Source of the DNA: Desulfurococcales archaeon
GTDB taxonomy: Archaea; Thermoproteota; Thermoprotei_A; Sulfolobales; WANQ01
Assembly (NCBI GenBank): GCA_027043985.1
Contig: JALUDQ010000049.1
Coordinates: 1 to 5,703, forward strand
Length of the DNA stretch: 5,703 nucleotides
Direction of reading: 5' to 3'
Part shown: in pieces, positions 1-5,533 of the stretch
Numbering within the stretch: the stretch's first letter is position 1
Layout of the letters: each line of letters opens with the position of its first letter
Notes under the pieces: generated by a model
Databases searched by the model: none
Told to the model about the DNA's origin: nothing
The model's input: the letters and a program-made list of their open reading frames with translations, nothing else
Position numbers and translations under genes: made by a program

Positions 1-366
1 TTGTATATCTTTGTTTCCTGTTAGTAGGATGCTTGCTAGGAGGCTTAAGTGGGGAAGATGCCCTACAAGCATTATGTTTTCTTCTATTTCTTCTAGTTTC
101 TTAGCCCATATTTCGGGATCAGCTAATGGTTCTAGGCTTGGATCCTCCTCGATATTGTTTACTCCTAGTTTTGATGCAATTATCTCGGCTGTCTGCTTAG
201 CCCTCAGCTTCCCACTATGAACGATTCTATCTATCTTTACTCCGGTTTTTGATAAGAACTCTGCTATTTTCTCGGTATCTTTTCTCCCCTTCTCCGTTAG
301 GGGTCTTTGTGGGTCTTCCTCTTTTCTCTTAGCCTCCCCGTGTTGGACAAGGTATACTCGGGTCAT
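1..366 (-). CDS. sixA: SixA-like phosphohistidine phosphatase (histidine phosphatase superfamily), C-terminus missing
   Basis: The ATG at 364-366 opens 122 codons that run off the left edge with no stop, so the C-terminus lies outside the window. The protein begins MTRVYLVQHGEAKRKEEDP, with the phospho-acceptor histidine at H9. It continues with RPLTEKG (21-27), SGKLRAKQTAE (51-61), a candidate acid in SLEP (E79) and the second catalytic histidine in VGHLPHL (H103). This motif order and spacing fit the short SixA branch of the histidine phosphatase superfamily (roughly 150-160 residues), so about 30-40 residues are probably missing. Family members remove phosphate from phosphohistidine proteins; the archaeal substrate is unknown. 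The usual RHG motif reads QHG here, a variant I recall in SixA-like proteins. A GGTG Shine-Dalgarno sequence (373-376) lies 6 nt before the ATG. The gene follows the surface protein gene on the same strand after 129 bp and seems to have its own promoter. Confidence 0.9.
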   Translation of the reverse strand, partial: MTRVYLVQHGEAKRKEEDPQRPLTEKGRKDTEKIAEFLSKTGVKIDRIVHSGKLRAKQTAEIIASKLGVNNIEEDPSLEPLADPEIWAKKLEEIEENIMLVGHLPHLSLLASILLTGNKDIQ

Positions 367-403
367 CCTCTACACCATTATAGTATTGTAGATAGTTGGG
401 AGA

Positions 404-417
404 GATTAAGAATTTCC
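404..417 (-). promoter_or_regulatory. Probable BRE/TATA promoter of the sixA-like gene
   Basis: Read on the minus strand, GGAAAT (417-412) matches the archaeal BRE consensus RNWAAW exactly. It is followed directly by TCTTAATC (411-404), a weak TATA box. The usual 26-nt offset puts the transcription start near 381, giving a leader of about 15 nt that contains the GGTG ribosome-binding site. This is pattern evidence only. Confidence 0.45.
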
Positions 418-452
418 GTCATAGATAAACAGAGAAGCCAGATATAGTGGGA

Positions 453-468
453 AGAGTGTAAAAACTCT
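453..468 (-). terminator. Possible terminator downstream of the surface protein gene
   Basis: A 5-bp inverted repeat (AGAGT 453-457, ACTCT 464-468) with a 6-nt loop contains a run of five T on the minus strand (464-460). It lies about 30 nt past the stop codon at 496-498. Archaeal termination depends mainly on T-runs, and a similar TTTTTAC stretch lies just past the glycosyltransferase stop (2295-2291). The stem is short, so the T-run is the stronger part of the argument. Confidence 0.3.
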
Positions 469-495
469 ACTGGTTTTCTTTATTAGTCTTAAAGG

Positions 496-2190
496 CTATC
501 TTGTTTTTCCCTTATTGTGCTTGACTGTTAATACTATTGGGATCATTATTGTTGACATAGCTATTAGTATTATCATTGATATGGGCTGCTGGTTTTCGCT
601 GTATATTACTAGTTTGCCGCCGACTGCTGGTGGTGAGCCTCCTAGAGCTATTATGGGGTCCCCAGCTTCGTAGACTGTTTTCGTTATATTGAATGCTACG
701 ATATTGTTGCTGGTATCTATTATTGTCTGGTTACGTGGTAATGGTTCGTATCTATTGGATGTGTAGTTGTAGTAGTATACTGTTATATTGTCTTCTGTGT
801 AGCCTAGTAGTGATACTAGTGTTTCATTATAGGTTATCGTAGCGGTTAATGGCCACGATATAGCGGTTTCATTGATTAGGGCAAACTTGTAGTAATTGCT
901 GACCGTACCTCCAATTACTTTGCTGAATACGGGGCTTGTATTGAATTCTAACATGTAGATGGGTTGACTGCTTGTTAGATTCATTGTTAGGTTGAGGTCA
1001 CCGAAGCTCCGAGTAGTAATGCTTGCTGGTATTGTACATCCGCATACACAGTAATTGTTTACTGCTGCTATGAATCTTCCACCACTACCTAACCGGTATA
1101 GGAATCCATAGTATTTTTCCTTTGGGACAAGGTAATCGTATATAGTGGTCATCCAGTCATAAGTACGAATTGAAATGTTTTGTCCAACAATACTTGAGAG
1201 CCCTATATACGATAAGTTAAACGCTATCTCAACATTACTAGTATTCCATGCAGATGGGACGTGGTAGAAACTGTAAGCACTATTACTGTAATTGTAGACT
1301 CCTACACCAAAGGGATACACTGATACATAGTAATCAAATGTTCCATCATTATCTACGTCGATGCTCAGAGATGCACTATAAGATGCAGTTGCTTGGTCAA
1401 TCGTGTAGCTAGTGAAGAAGCTATCATTTACTGGTGAATCTAGTTTGAATAGAAAGTACAAGTAGTTGTTATCTGATGCTATGTAGATTCCAGTTATATT
1501 GAAGCCGGGATAGGGTACAGTATAGTTATCGTTTGAATCCAATACGAGAGTACTATTCGAGAAATTCCATTCACTATCACTACCATCAATTGCTACGGTT
1601 GTATAGTTCACAGTAACATTGTAGTGGGTTAGAATGGGGAATGAATCCATAAAGGTGGCATGTCCGAATACGAGTATTCTTGACCTATTATCTGTACTTA
1701 AATTCAAGTCTGTTAGTGGGAGAGACAAGTATAATCCACTAGTATTGCTTGCTACGTAGTTACTATTCGACGCGTATCCTAGTTGTGTTCCATTGCTAGC
1801 AAACCAGTACATGTAGAAGTTTCTTGATCCATCCGAACTATTATAGCCGTTAGCAACTACCTCGTATCCACTTTGCAGTCTATAACATGTACCACCGCCT
1901 CCGGTTAGTGGATTCATATCTCTATCTATACTGATTGAGACGACATGGTTGATCTTATACGTTCCACTTATTGTTGGGAGAGAATTATTCCACTGTGAAT
2001 GCACTATTAAGTGTGTTCCATTGTCATTTACTTCTATTTTTTCGAGATCTCCTACATCTCTAAAAGTAACGGGATCGTTATAGACTACTGGCTTCTCTAT
2101 TTGTGATAGAGTTGTTAGCGGTGTTATTATTAGTATGCTTAAAATTAGTGTAACTACTAGTGTCTTATTTATATTAATCAAATATTGCAC
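496..2190 (-). CDS. Secreted, membrane-anchored surface glycoprotein with two CBM9/DOMON-like domains
   Basis: This 564-residue protein has a signal peptide-like hydrophobic stretch at about 11-28 and a C-terminal transmembrane helix at about 537-555 with a basic tail (KHNKGKTR), so the bulk should face outside. Two regions resemble CBM9/DOMON-like beta-sandwich domains. The first (about 35-190) carries SIDRDMNPLTGG, similar to the IDTDxNPxTG pattern of that family. The second (about 195-360) opens VAIDGSDSEW, passes through NNYLYFLFKL (241-250), and has a calcium-loop-like DVDNDGTFD (278-286). After it come a cysteine cluster CVCGC (381-385) and a beta-rich segment (about 430-515) with YNETLVSLLGYTEDN and YYYNYTSNRYEPLP, resembling domains near the membrane anchor of other archaeal surface proteins. 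I count 27 N-x-S/T sequons, indicating heavy N-glycosylation. The furthest start is GTG at 2190; a TTG at 2181 sits 6 nt after a perfect GAGGTG and may be the real start. The ligand is unknown; binding of sugars or other solutes, or an S-layer accessory role, are possibilities. Confidence 0.85.
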   Translation of the reverse strand: MQYLININKTLVVTLILSILIITPLTTLSQIEKPVVYNDPVTFRDVGDLEKIEVNDNGTHLIVHSQWNNSLPTISGTYKINHVVSISIDRDMNPLTGGGGTCYRLQSGYEVVANGYNSSDGSRNFYMYWFASNGTQLGYASNSNYVASNTSGLYLSLPLTDLNLSTDNRSRILVFGHATFMDSFPILTHYNVTVNYTTVAIDGSDSEWNFSNSTLVLDSNDNYTVPYPGFNITGIYIASDNNYLYFLFKLDSPVNDSFFTSYTIDQATASYSASLSIDVDNDGTFDYYVSVYPFGVGVYNYSNSAYSFYHVPSAWNTSNVEIAFNLSYIGLSSIVGQNISIRTYDWMTTIYDYLVPKEKYYGFLYRLGSGGRFIAAVNNYCVCGCTIPASITTRSFGDLNLTMNLTSSQPIYMLEFNTSPVFSKVIGGTVSNYYKFALINETAISWPLTATITYNETLVSLLGYTEDNITVYYYNYTSNRYEPLPRNQTIIDTSNNIVAFNITKTVYEAGDPIIALGGSPPAVGGKLVIYSENQQPISMIILIAMSTIMIPIVLTVKHNKGKTR

Positions 2191-2193
2191 CTC
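2188..2193 (-). promoter_or_regulatory. Shine-Dalgarno GAGGTG that bears on the surface protein start
   Basis: GAGGTG (2193-2188 on the minus strand) is a full complement of the archaeal 16S rRNA tail. It contains the GTG that gives the longest reading frame, and it stands 6 nt before an in-frame TTG (2181-2179), an ideal spacing. Using TTG would shorten the protein by three residues without affecting the signal sequence. Confidence 0.5.
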
Positions 2194-2215
2194 TTCCCTA
2201 CTTCACGGTACGTCA

Positions 2216-2224
2216 TTAAAAAGT
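2216..2224 (-). promoter_or_regulatory. Probable TATA box of the surface protein gene
   Basis: ACTTTTTAA (2224-2216, minus strand) is a typical crenarchaeal box A. The 26-nt rule places transcription start near 2192-2194, immediately in front of the GAGGTG. The message would be nearly leaderless if GTG at 2190 were used, or have a leader of about 11 nt if TTG at 2181 were used. This separate promoter argues against obligatory cotranscription with the glycosyltransferase upstream. Confidence 0.5.
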
Positions 2225-2250
2225 GTTGCTCCATCTAGAGTATATCAATT

Positions 2251-2295
2251 CTATAATAATGCTGTCCTATTAGAATTATAATAGAGGAGTAAAAA
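2251..2295 (-). terminator. Probable termination region of the glycosyltransferase gene
   Basis: Past the stop at 2304-2306 the minus strand has a TTTTT run (2295-2291). It is followed by an AT-rich inverted repeat with arms 2275-2284 and 2251-2260, pairing 9 of 10 positions around a 14-nt spacer. T-runs are the main archaeal termination signal; the role of the hairpin is inference. Confidence 0.35.
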
Positions 2296-2303
2296 CTATT
2301 CTT

Positions 2304-3518
2304 TTAGAGTGTTGTGTGGTGGGTTTCTTCTTCTGGTACTATTTCGTGTTCTTTTCCGGCTAGTAGTTTTGTGTATAGGTTTAAGTGTCTTCGCGCCATT
2401 CGGTGCCATTGTGTTCTTGCTGCGTAGCTATAGAGTGTTGCCATGTAGGCTACTGCGTAGTCGTAGTTATTGGTTACCCATCGTATTTTTTCTGCTAGTT
2501 CTCTAGGAGCTCTTGCAGGAACTGTTAGTCTTGGAGCGTATTGGTATAGTTCTACTAGTCTTGGTGTGCGTGAGCCTACTATTGGTTTGAGTCCTCCCAT
2601 TGAGAGGTGTAGTATTCCGCTTACGCTATAGATTCCTGGTTTATCATTGTATGGGAGGACTAGTATGTCTGCTAGGCCTATTACTCTTAGTATTTCCTCG
2701 TTTGACAAGTATTTCTCTATTAATACTATGTTTAAGCGGGTGCGGGCATCTTCTATTAGCTCTATAATGCTCTTGTCTCGAGGTTCTCCAGCCACCACTA
2801 TTGTAGAGTTGAGATCCCCCATGTATTCTATTGCGTTGAATAATATGTCTAATCCCTTGTCTGGACGTAGGAATCCTGGTATAACGAGTACTAGTCCTCT
2901 AAGTTCTTCTTCATTTAATCCTAGGGAGCGGGCTAGGAGGTTCTTAGGGTATCCTAGATATGGGTTTATTAGTGTTCCATGGGGTATACGGTGTATTCTC
3001 CTAGGCTCAATACCCTGCCATTGTAGCTCGAATTCCTGGGGCACACTATGTACTATTACGGCATCGAGACGATTTAATTCTCTTTGAAAGGATACTTCTT
3101 CGAGTCTACCAGAGTAGGGGTGGAGTACTGAGTGCATTGTTATAACAGTCTTCTTAACCAAGCCCTCATCTCTAAGCCTTTCTAAAACGTTTATGAGCTC
3201 CTTGCTTGTACCGAATATACCGTATTCGTGTTCAACGTGTAATATGTCTACTCCACCACGCTCTGCTATAATGTCTGGTAGCTTTGAGTAGTCTAAGCCT
3301 TTTTCAGTAAAAGATGGTATAACATCTACCCCCAGCTCCTCGTCAACCCATGGTTCTTCTCCTATGAGAGTTGACGTGAATACTGTTATACGGGTCCATG
3401 GTGCAACAGATTTCAATGCTGAGACAAGCATTCGGGTATATTCGCCGACGCCGCAATGCATGGGTGGGTAGCGGGATAGGAAGCCTATGTTTAACCCTGG
3501 CTTGGATAACCATTCCAA
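2304..3518 (-). CDS. GT4-type (GT-B fold) glycosyltransferase
   Basis: This 404-residue cytosolic protein has the two Rossmann-like halves of a GT-B enzyme. The N-terminal half starts LNIGFLSRYPPMHCGVGEYT (9-28), the glycine-rich loop typical of family GT4, and contains HVEHEYGIFG (94-103), seen in a bacterial and archaeal GT4 subgroup, plus RIPHG (177-181). The donor-binding half begins VIPGFLRPDKGLDIL (212-226), with R218 and K221 placed to hold the nucleotide-sugar diphosphate, and ends in ADILVLPY and YSVSGILHLSMGG (297-309). The usual second Glu of the EX7E motif is not visible there; His or Leu occupies its place. The start is TTG at 3518, with GGAGG (3533-3529) 10 nt upstream; no ATG precedes the conserved N-terminal motif. 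Donor and acceptor cannot be read from the sequence. The next gene downstream encodes a sequon-rich surface protein 113 bp away, so a role in surface glycan assembly is a reasonable inference. Confidence 0.88.
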   Translation of the reverse strand: MEWLSKPGLNIGFLSRYPPMHCGVGEYTRMLVSALKSVAPWTRITVFTSTLIGEEPWVDEELGVDVIPSFTEKGLDYSKLPDIIAERGGVDILHVEHEYGIFGTSKELINVLERLRDEGLVKKTVITMHSVLHPYSGRLEEVSFQRELNRLDAVIVHSVPQEFELQWQGIEPRRIHRIPHGTLINPYLGYPKNLLARSLGLNEEELRGLVLVIPGFLRPDKGLDILFNAIEYMGDLNSTIVVAGEPRDKSIIELIEDARTRLNIVLIEKYLSNEEILRVIGLADILVLPYNDKPGIYSVSGILHLSMGGLKPIVGSRTPRLVELYQYAPRLTVPARAPRELAEKIRWVTNNYDYAVAYMATLYSYAARTQWHRMARRHLNLYTKLLAGKEHEIVPEEETHHTTL

Positions 3519-3528
3519 AACAAATCTT

Positions 3529-3546
3529 CCTCCACGGGAGAGGAGG
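3529..3546 (-). promoter_or_regulatory. Inverted repeat covering the glycosyltransferase ribosome-binding site
   Basis: The Shine-Dalgarno GGAGG (3533-3529, minus strand) can pair fully with CCTCC (3546-3542) across an 8-nt loop. If transcription starts far enough upstream to include both arms, the stem would mask the ribosome-binding site. The predicted start near 3538 would exclude the upstream arm, so regulation is uncertain. Confidence 0.25.
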
Positions 3547-3560
3547 TTCTGTAGTAGAGT

Positions 3561-3575
3561 GTAAAATAGGTTTCC
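3561..3575 (-). promoter_or_regulatory. Probable promoter of the glycosyltransferase gene
   Basis: On the minus strand GGAAAC (3575-3570) matches five of six BRE positions and is followed by CTATTTTAC (3569-3561), a fair TATA box. Predicted transcription start is near 3538, giving a leader of about 20 nt with the GGAGG site at its beginning. Confidence 0.4.
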
Positions 3576-3594
3576 GGTGGGATTATAGTTGGAG

Positions 3595-3609
3595 GATAAT
3601 AATTAAATA
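3595..3609 (+). promoter_or_regulatory. BRE/TATA promoter of the ATPase gene
   Basis: GATAAT (3595-3600) is an exact match to the BRE consensus RNWAAW and is followed at once by AATTAAATA (3601-3609), a good archaeal TATA box. The expected transcription start is near 3631, giving a leader of about 20 nt before the TTG at 3651. It is divergent from the glycosyltransferase promoter within the same 132-bp intergenic region. Confidence 0.55.
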
Positions 3610-3610
3610 C

Positions 3611-3648
3611 TAGTATACCCGAGATGTTATAACAGATAGGGTATAATA
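3611..3648. promoter_or_regulatory. Operator-like dyad over the ATPase transcription start
   Basis: Three co-centred elements share one axis at 3629.5: outer arms TATACCC (3614-3620) and GGGTATA (3639-3645), and the perfect 10-bp palindrome TGTTATAACA (3625-3634) in the middle. Over the 38 positions, 15 of 19 base pairs are symmetric. The axis falls within about two bases of the predicted transcription start, so a dimeric regulator bound here would block the ATPase promoter. The regulator is unknown; autoregulation by the ATPase protein through its winged-helix region is possible but not shown. Confidence 0.5.
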
Positions 3649-3650
3649 CC

Positions 3651-5045
3651 TTGGGTGTTACACGCAACGTTTTCGTTGACCGCGAAGTAGAGTTGAAGCT
3701 ACTAGATAGGGCTTGGAGAGAGAGGCCGGGCTTCCTAGTCCTATATGGTAGGAGGCGTACTGGTAAGACTAGGCTAGTACTAGAATGGTGTAGGAGGAGT
3801 GGGAACCCGTTTGTATACTATCATGCAACTCCAGCTAAACACGAGGTAAATCTAAGGGAGCTAGCTAGAGCAGTTGAAGAACAATTAATGGTTAAAGGTT
3901 TCTCGAAGATAAGGTATAGTACCATAGACTCTCTACTAGAAAACTTATCCTACCGGGTAAGAGACGCTGTAATAGTCTTAGACGAATACACGTATTGGGC
4001 TAGGAGTAGCCCGGAAGTATCGGGGGAACTACAGAGATTCATAGACCATAGCCTAGGGGATACAGGGTTTCTAGTAATAGTTGTTGGGAGCCTAGTAGGA
4101 GTAATGTATAGAGAAGTCCTGGGTGGTGGAGCACCACTCTATGGTAGAGCTAGATATAAGGTTAAGCTAGGAGAACTAGATCCATGGTATATACCCTTAT
4201 TCTACTCGGATAAGAGTCTAGAAGATACTGTTCGACTATACTCTCTACTAGGTGGAACACCCTACTATCACCAAATAGCTAGTAGGATTAATGGAACAGT
4301 ATCCAAGATTGTAGTAGAATTATTTCTAGAAGACCATGCCCCCCTACGAGACGAGGTCATATTCCTCTTGAGAGAAGAGTTCCGAGAACCAACAGTATAC
4401 TATAGTATCTTGAAGGCAGTAGCACGTGGAGCAAACACGGTTTCAAAAATATCAGATTATACCGGGATACATAGACAGCATCTACCAAAGTATCTTGCAA
4501 TCCTAAGAGATCTAGGCTTCATATGCTACGAGAAACCACTATTCTCAAAGAAGGGATACTATTATGTAAAGGACAAGGTAATGAATACTTGGTTTAGCCT
4601 AATAGAACCACTAATATCCCAGTCAGCCAGACTACCTCCAAGCAAAGTAGACGAGAAAATCCGGAAAGGAGTAGAAGAAATAACGGGCAAAGTATTCGAG
4701 GAAGTAGCACTAAAATACATAGAGTACCTCGCGAGAGAAAACAGGATATCATATGATGAAATAGGAAGATTCATCCATAAGGGAGTGGAAATAGACATCG
4801 TAGCCATAAACCATAGGAGAAAACAAGTACACTTATTCGAGGTAAAATGGTCAGACATAGACAGCGTGGAAGCAGAGAGAATAGCTAGAAGCCTCTATAG
4901 GAAAGCACTAAACATACCATTAGAATACGAGTACAAAGCCCACATAATAGCAAGAAGCTACCAAGGAAAACCCCTAGACAACGCAATAATACATACATTG
5001 AAAGACATGCCATTCCACAAAACCTATGAGAATAGTAGAGATTAA
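3651..5045 (+). CDS. Archaeal ATPase (ATPase_2 type) with winged helix and DUF234/PD-(D/E)XK nuclease-like C-terminus
   Basis: This 464-residue protein begins with the family opening FVDREVELKLLDRAW (8-22). It shows Walker A GRRRTGKT (33-40), Walker B AVIVLDEY (106-113, D111 and E112) and a sensor-like LVIVVGS (141-147). PLYGRARYKVKL (162-173) and GGTPYY (201-206) are typical of archaeal STAND/AAA-like ATPases of Pfam ATPase_2. Residues about 247-300 look like a winged helix (VSKISDYTGIHRQHLPKYL). The C-terminal part has the signature of a PD-(D/E)XK nuclease fold, as described for DUF234: E350 in KVFEEVA, D382 in GVEIDIVA, and E397/K399 in HLFEVKW, so the catalytic set looks intact. Family length is usual. 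TTG at 3651 is the only possible start: an in-frame TAA lies at 3630-3632, no start codon falls between, and the next ATG is past Walker A. AGGG (3638-3641) is a weak ribosome-binding site. The cellular role is not established; DNA binding, defence or mobile-element functions have been suggested for such families. Confidence 0.88.
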   Translation: MGVTRNVFVDREVELKLLDRAWRERPGFLVLYGRRRTGKTRLVLEWCRRSGNPFVYYHATPAKHEVNLRELARAVEEQLMVKGFSKIRYSTIDSLLENLSYRVRDAVIVLDEYTYWARSSPEVSGELQRFIDHSLGDTGFLVIVVGSLVGVMYREVLGGGAPLYGRARYKVKLGELDPWYIPLFYSDKSLEDTVRLYSLLGGTPYYHQIASRINGTVSKIVVELFLEDHAPLRDEVIFLLREEFREPTVYYSILKAVARGANTVSKISDYTGIHRQHLPKYLAILRDLGFICYEKPLFSKKGYYYVKDKVMNTWFSLIEPLISQSARLPPSKVDEKIRKGVEEITGKVFEEVALKYIEYLARENRISYDEIGRFIHKGVEIDIVAINHRRKQVHLFEVKWSDIDSVEAERIARSLYRKALNIPLEYEYKAHIIARSYQGKPLDNAIIHTLKDMPFHKTYENSRD

Positions 5046-5074
5046 AATAATATTATTGTATCGGATAAGCTTAT
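5046..5074. terminator. Convergent termination region
   Basis: The 25 bp between the ATPase stop (5043-5045) and the membrane protein stop (5071-5073) holds a perfect palindrome AATAATATTATT (5046-5057). A second one, ATAAGCTTAT (5065-5074), overlaps the membrane protein stop. Both strands are T-rich just past their stop codons, as expected for archaeal termination from two sides. Confidence 0.35.
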
Positions 5075-5424
5075 TTTCCAGTAAACGATCTAATAGAGCT
5101 GTAAATAAACATTATACCAAGTAATAAAAGAGCTACTCCCCATAAGATATTAGACGGTATCTCTGGTATGTATAGTATTCCCAGACTTCGTAGACCAAGT
5201 AGTATGAAGAATAATCCTATGAGACCCATAATGGGAGAAGTAATTCTTACCTTAAATAGAGGTTTTCTCTCAAACCGACTAACTCTTATCATAGATGATA
5301 ATATGAATCCCACACCCATACCAATAAGCGTTCCAGCACCACTATGACCAAATACCATGCCTATACCCATGCCTATAAACATGCACCCAATGAATACTTC
5401 CCAAGACCAGCGGTCTCCACTCAT
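5071..5424 (-). CDS. Small four-helix membrane protein of unknown function
   Basis: The 117 residues contain four likely transmembrane segments at about 9-26, 31-46, 64-84 and 91-112. A short basic linker (VSRFERKPLFKVR, 48-60) separates the two pairs. The first pair is rich in glycine with close-packing GxG/GxxxG spacing (GMGIGMVFG, GTLIGMGVGF). I see no catalytic motif and do not recognise the family; it resembles small archaeal membrane proteins with no assigned role. ATG at 5424 is fixed as the start by an in-frame TGA 9 nt before it. GGAGAGGT (5441-5434) forms a good ribosome-binding site at 9-nt spacing. The gene converges with the ATPase gene. Its likely promoter is the TATA element near 5502-5513, which would give a rather long leader of about 58 nt. 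Confidence 0.75.
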   Translation of the reverse strand: MSGDRWSWEVFIGCMFIGMGIGMVFGHSGAGTLIGMGVGFILSSMIRVSRFERKPLFKVRITSPIMGLIGLFFILLGLRSLGILYIPEIPSNILWGVALLLLGIMFIYSSIRSFTGK

Positions 5425-5494
5425 ACAATATCAACCTCTCCTAAACAAGGGAAAGACCTTACTCTAACCTAATGGTTACTCTTGATTCTTCTCT

Positions 5495-5514
5495 ATTAAT
5501 GCTTTTATATAAAG
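5495..5514. promoter_or_regulatory. Strong TATA element that can read both ways
   Basis: CTTTTATATAAAG (5502-5514) is close to a perfect archaeal TATA box and nearly symmetric. On the plus strand it is preceded by ATTAAT (5495-5500), an exact RNWAAW BRE, favouring rightward transcription starting near 5534, exactly at an ATG. On the minus strand the preceding six bases (GGATCC) do not match BRE, but this is the only good TATA box in front of the membrane protein gene, giving a start near 5482. It may serve both directions. Confidence 0.55.
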
Positions 5515-5533
5515 GATCCAGTTTTCCACTACA

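Noticed and set aside
11..220. Plus-strand open frame of 69 codons
   Set aside because: It lies antisense within the sixA-like gene, whose catalytic motifs are clear; the translated sequence has no recognisable features.
367..495. Intergenic region tested for tRNA, sRNA or CRISPR-like repeats
   Set aside because: No cloverleaf, repeated unit or box motifs; only a promoter and a weak terminator are supported. The same holds for 2191-2303 and 3519-3650, and no CRISPR array or IS end occurs anywhere in the window.
2309..3613. Three plus-strand open frames antisense to the glycosyltransferase (2309-2506, 2647-3087, 3398-3613)
   Set aside because: They mirror codon bias of the real gene; the opposite strand has a full set of GT4 motifs, and these frames give low-complexity sequence.
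3607..3616. Perfect 10-bp palindrome ATACTAGTAT beside the ATPase TATA box
   Set aside because: It is off-axis from the larger dyad, and short AT-rich palindromes containing CTAG are common in this window, so it was not listed as a separate site.
3640..3650. GGTAT-A-ATACC inverted repeat directly before the ATPase start codon
   Set aside because: Too short to form a stable RNA hairpin with a 1-nt centre; its left part is already explained as the right arm of the larger dyad.
4753..4759. ATGATGA resembling a C/D-box sRNA C box
   Set aside because: It is inside a conserved coding region and no D box (CTGA) with proper spacing follows on that strand.
4562..4858. Minus-strand open frame of 98 codons inside the ATPase gene
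   Set aside because: It is antisense to the nuclease-like domain, with no promoter or ribosome-binding site that I can see.
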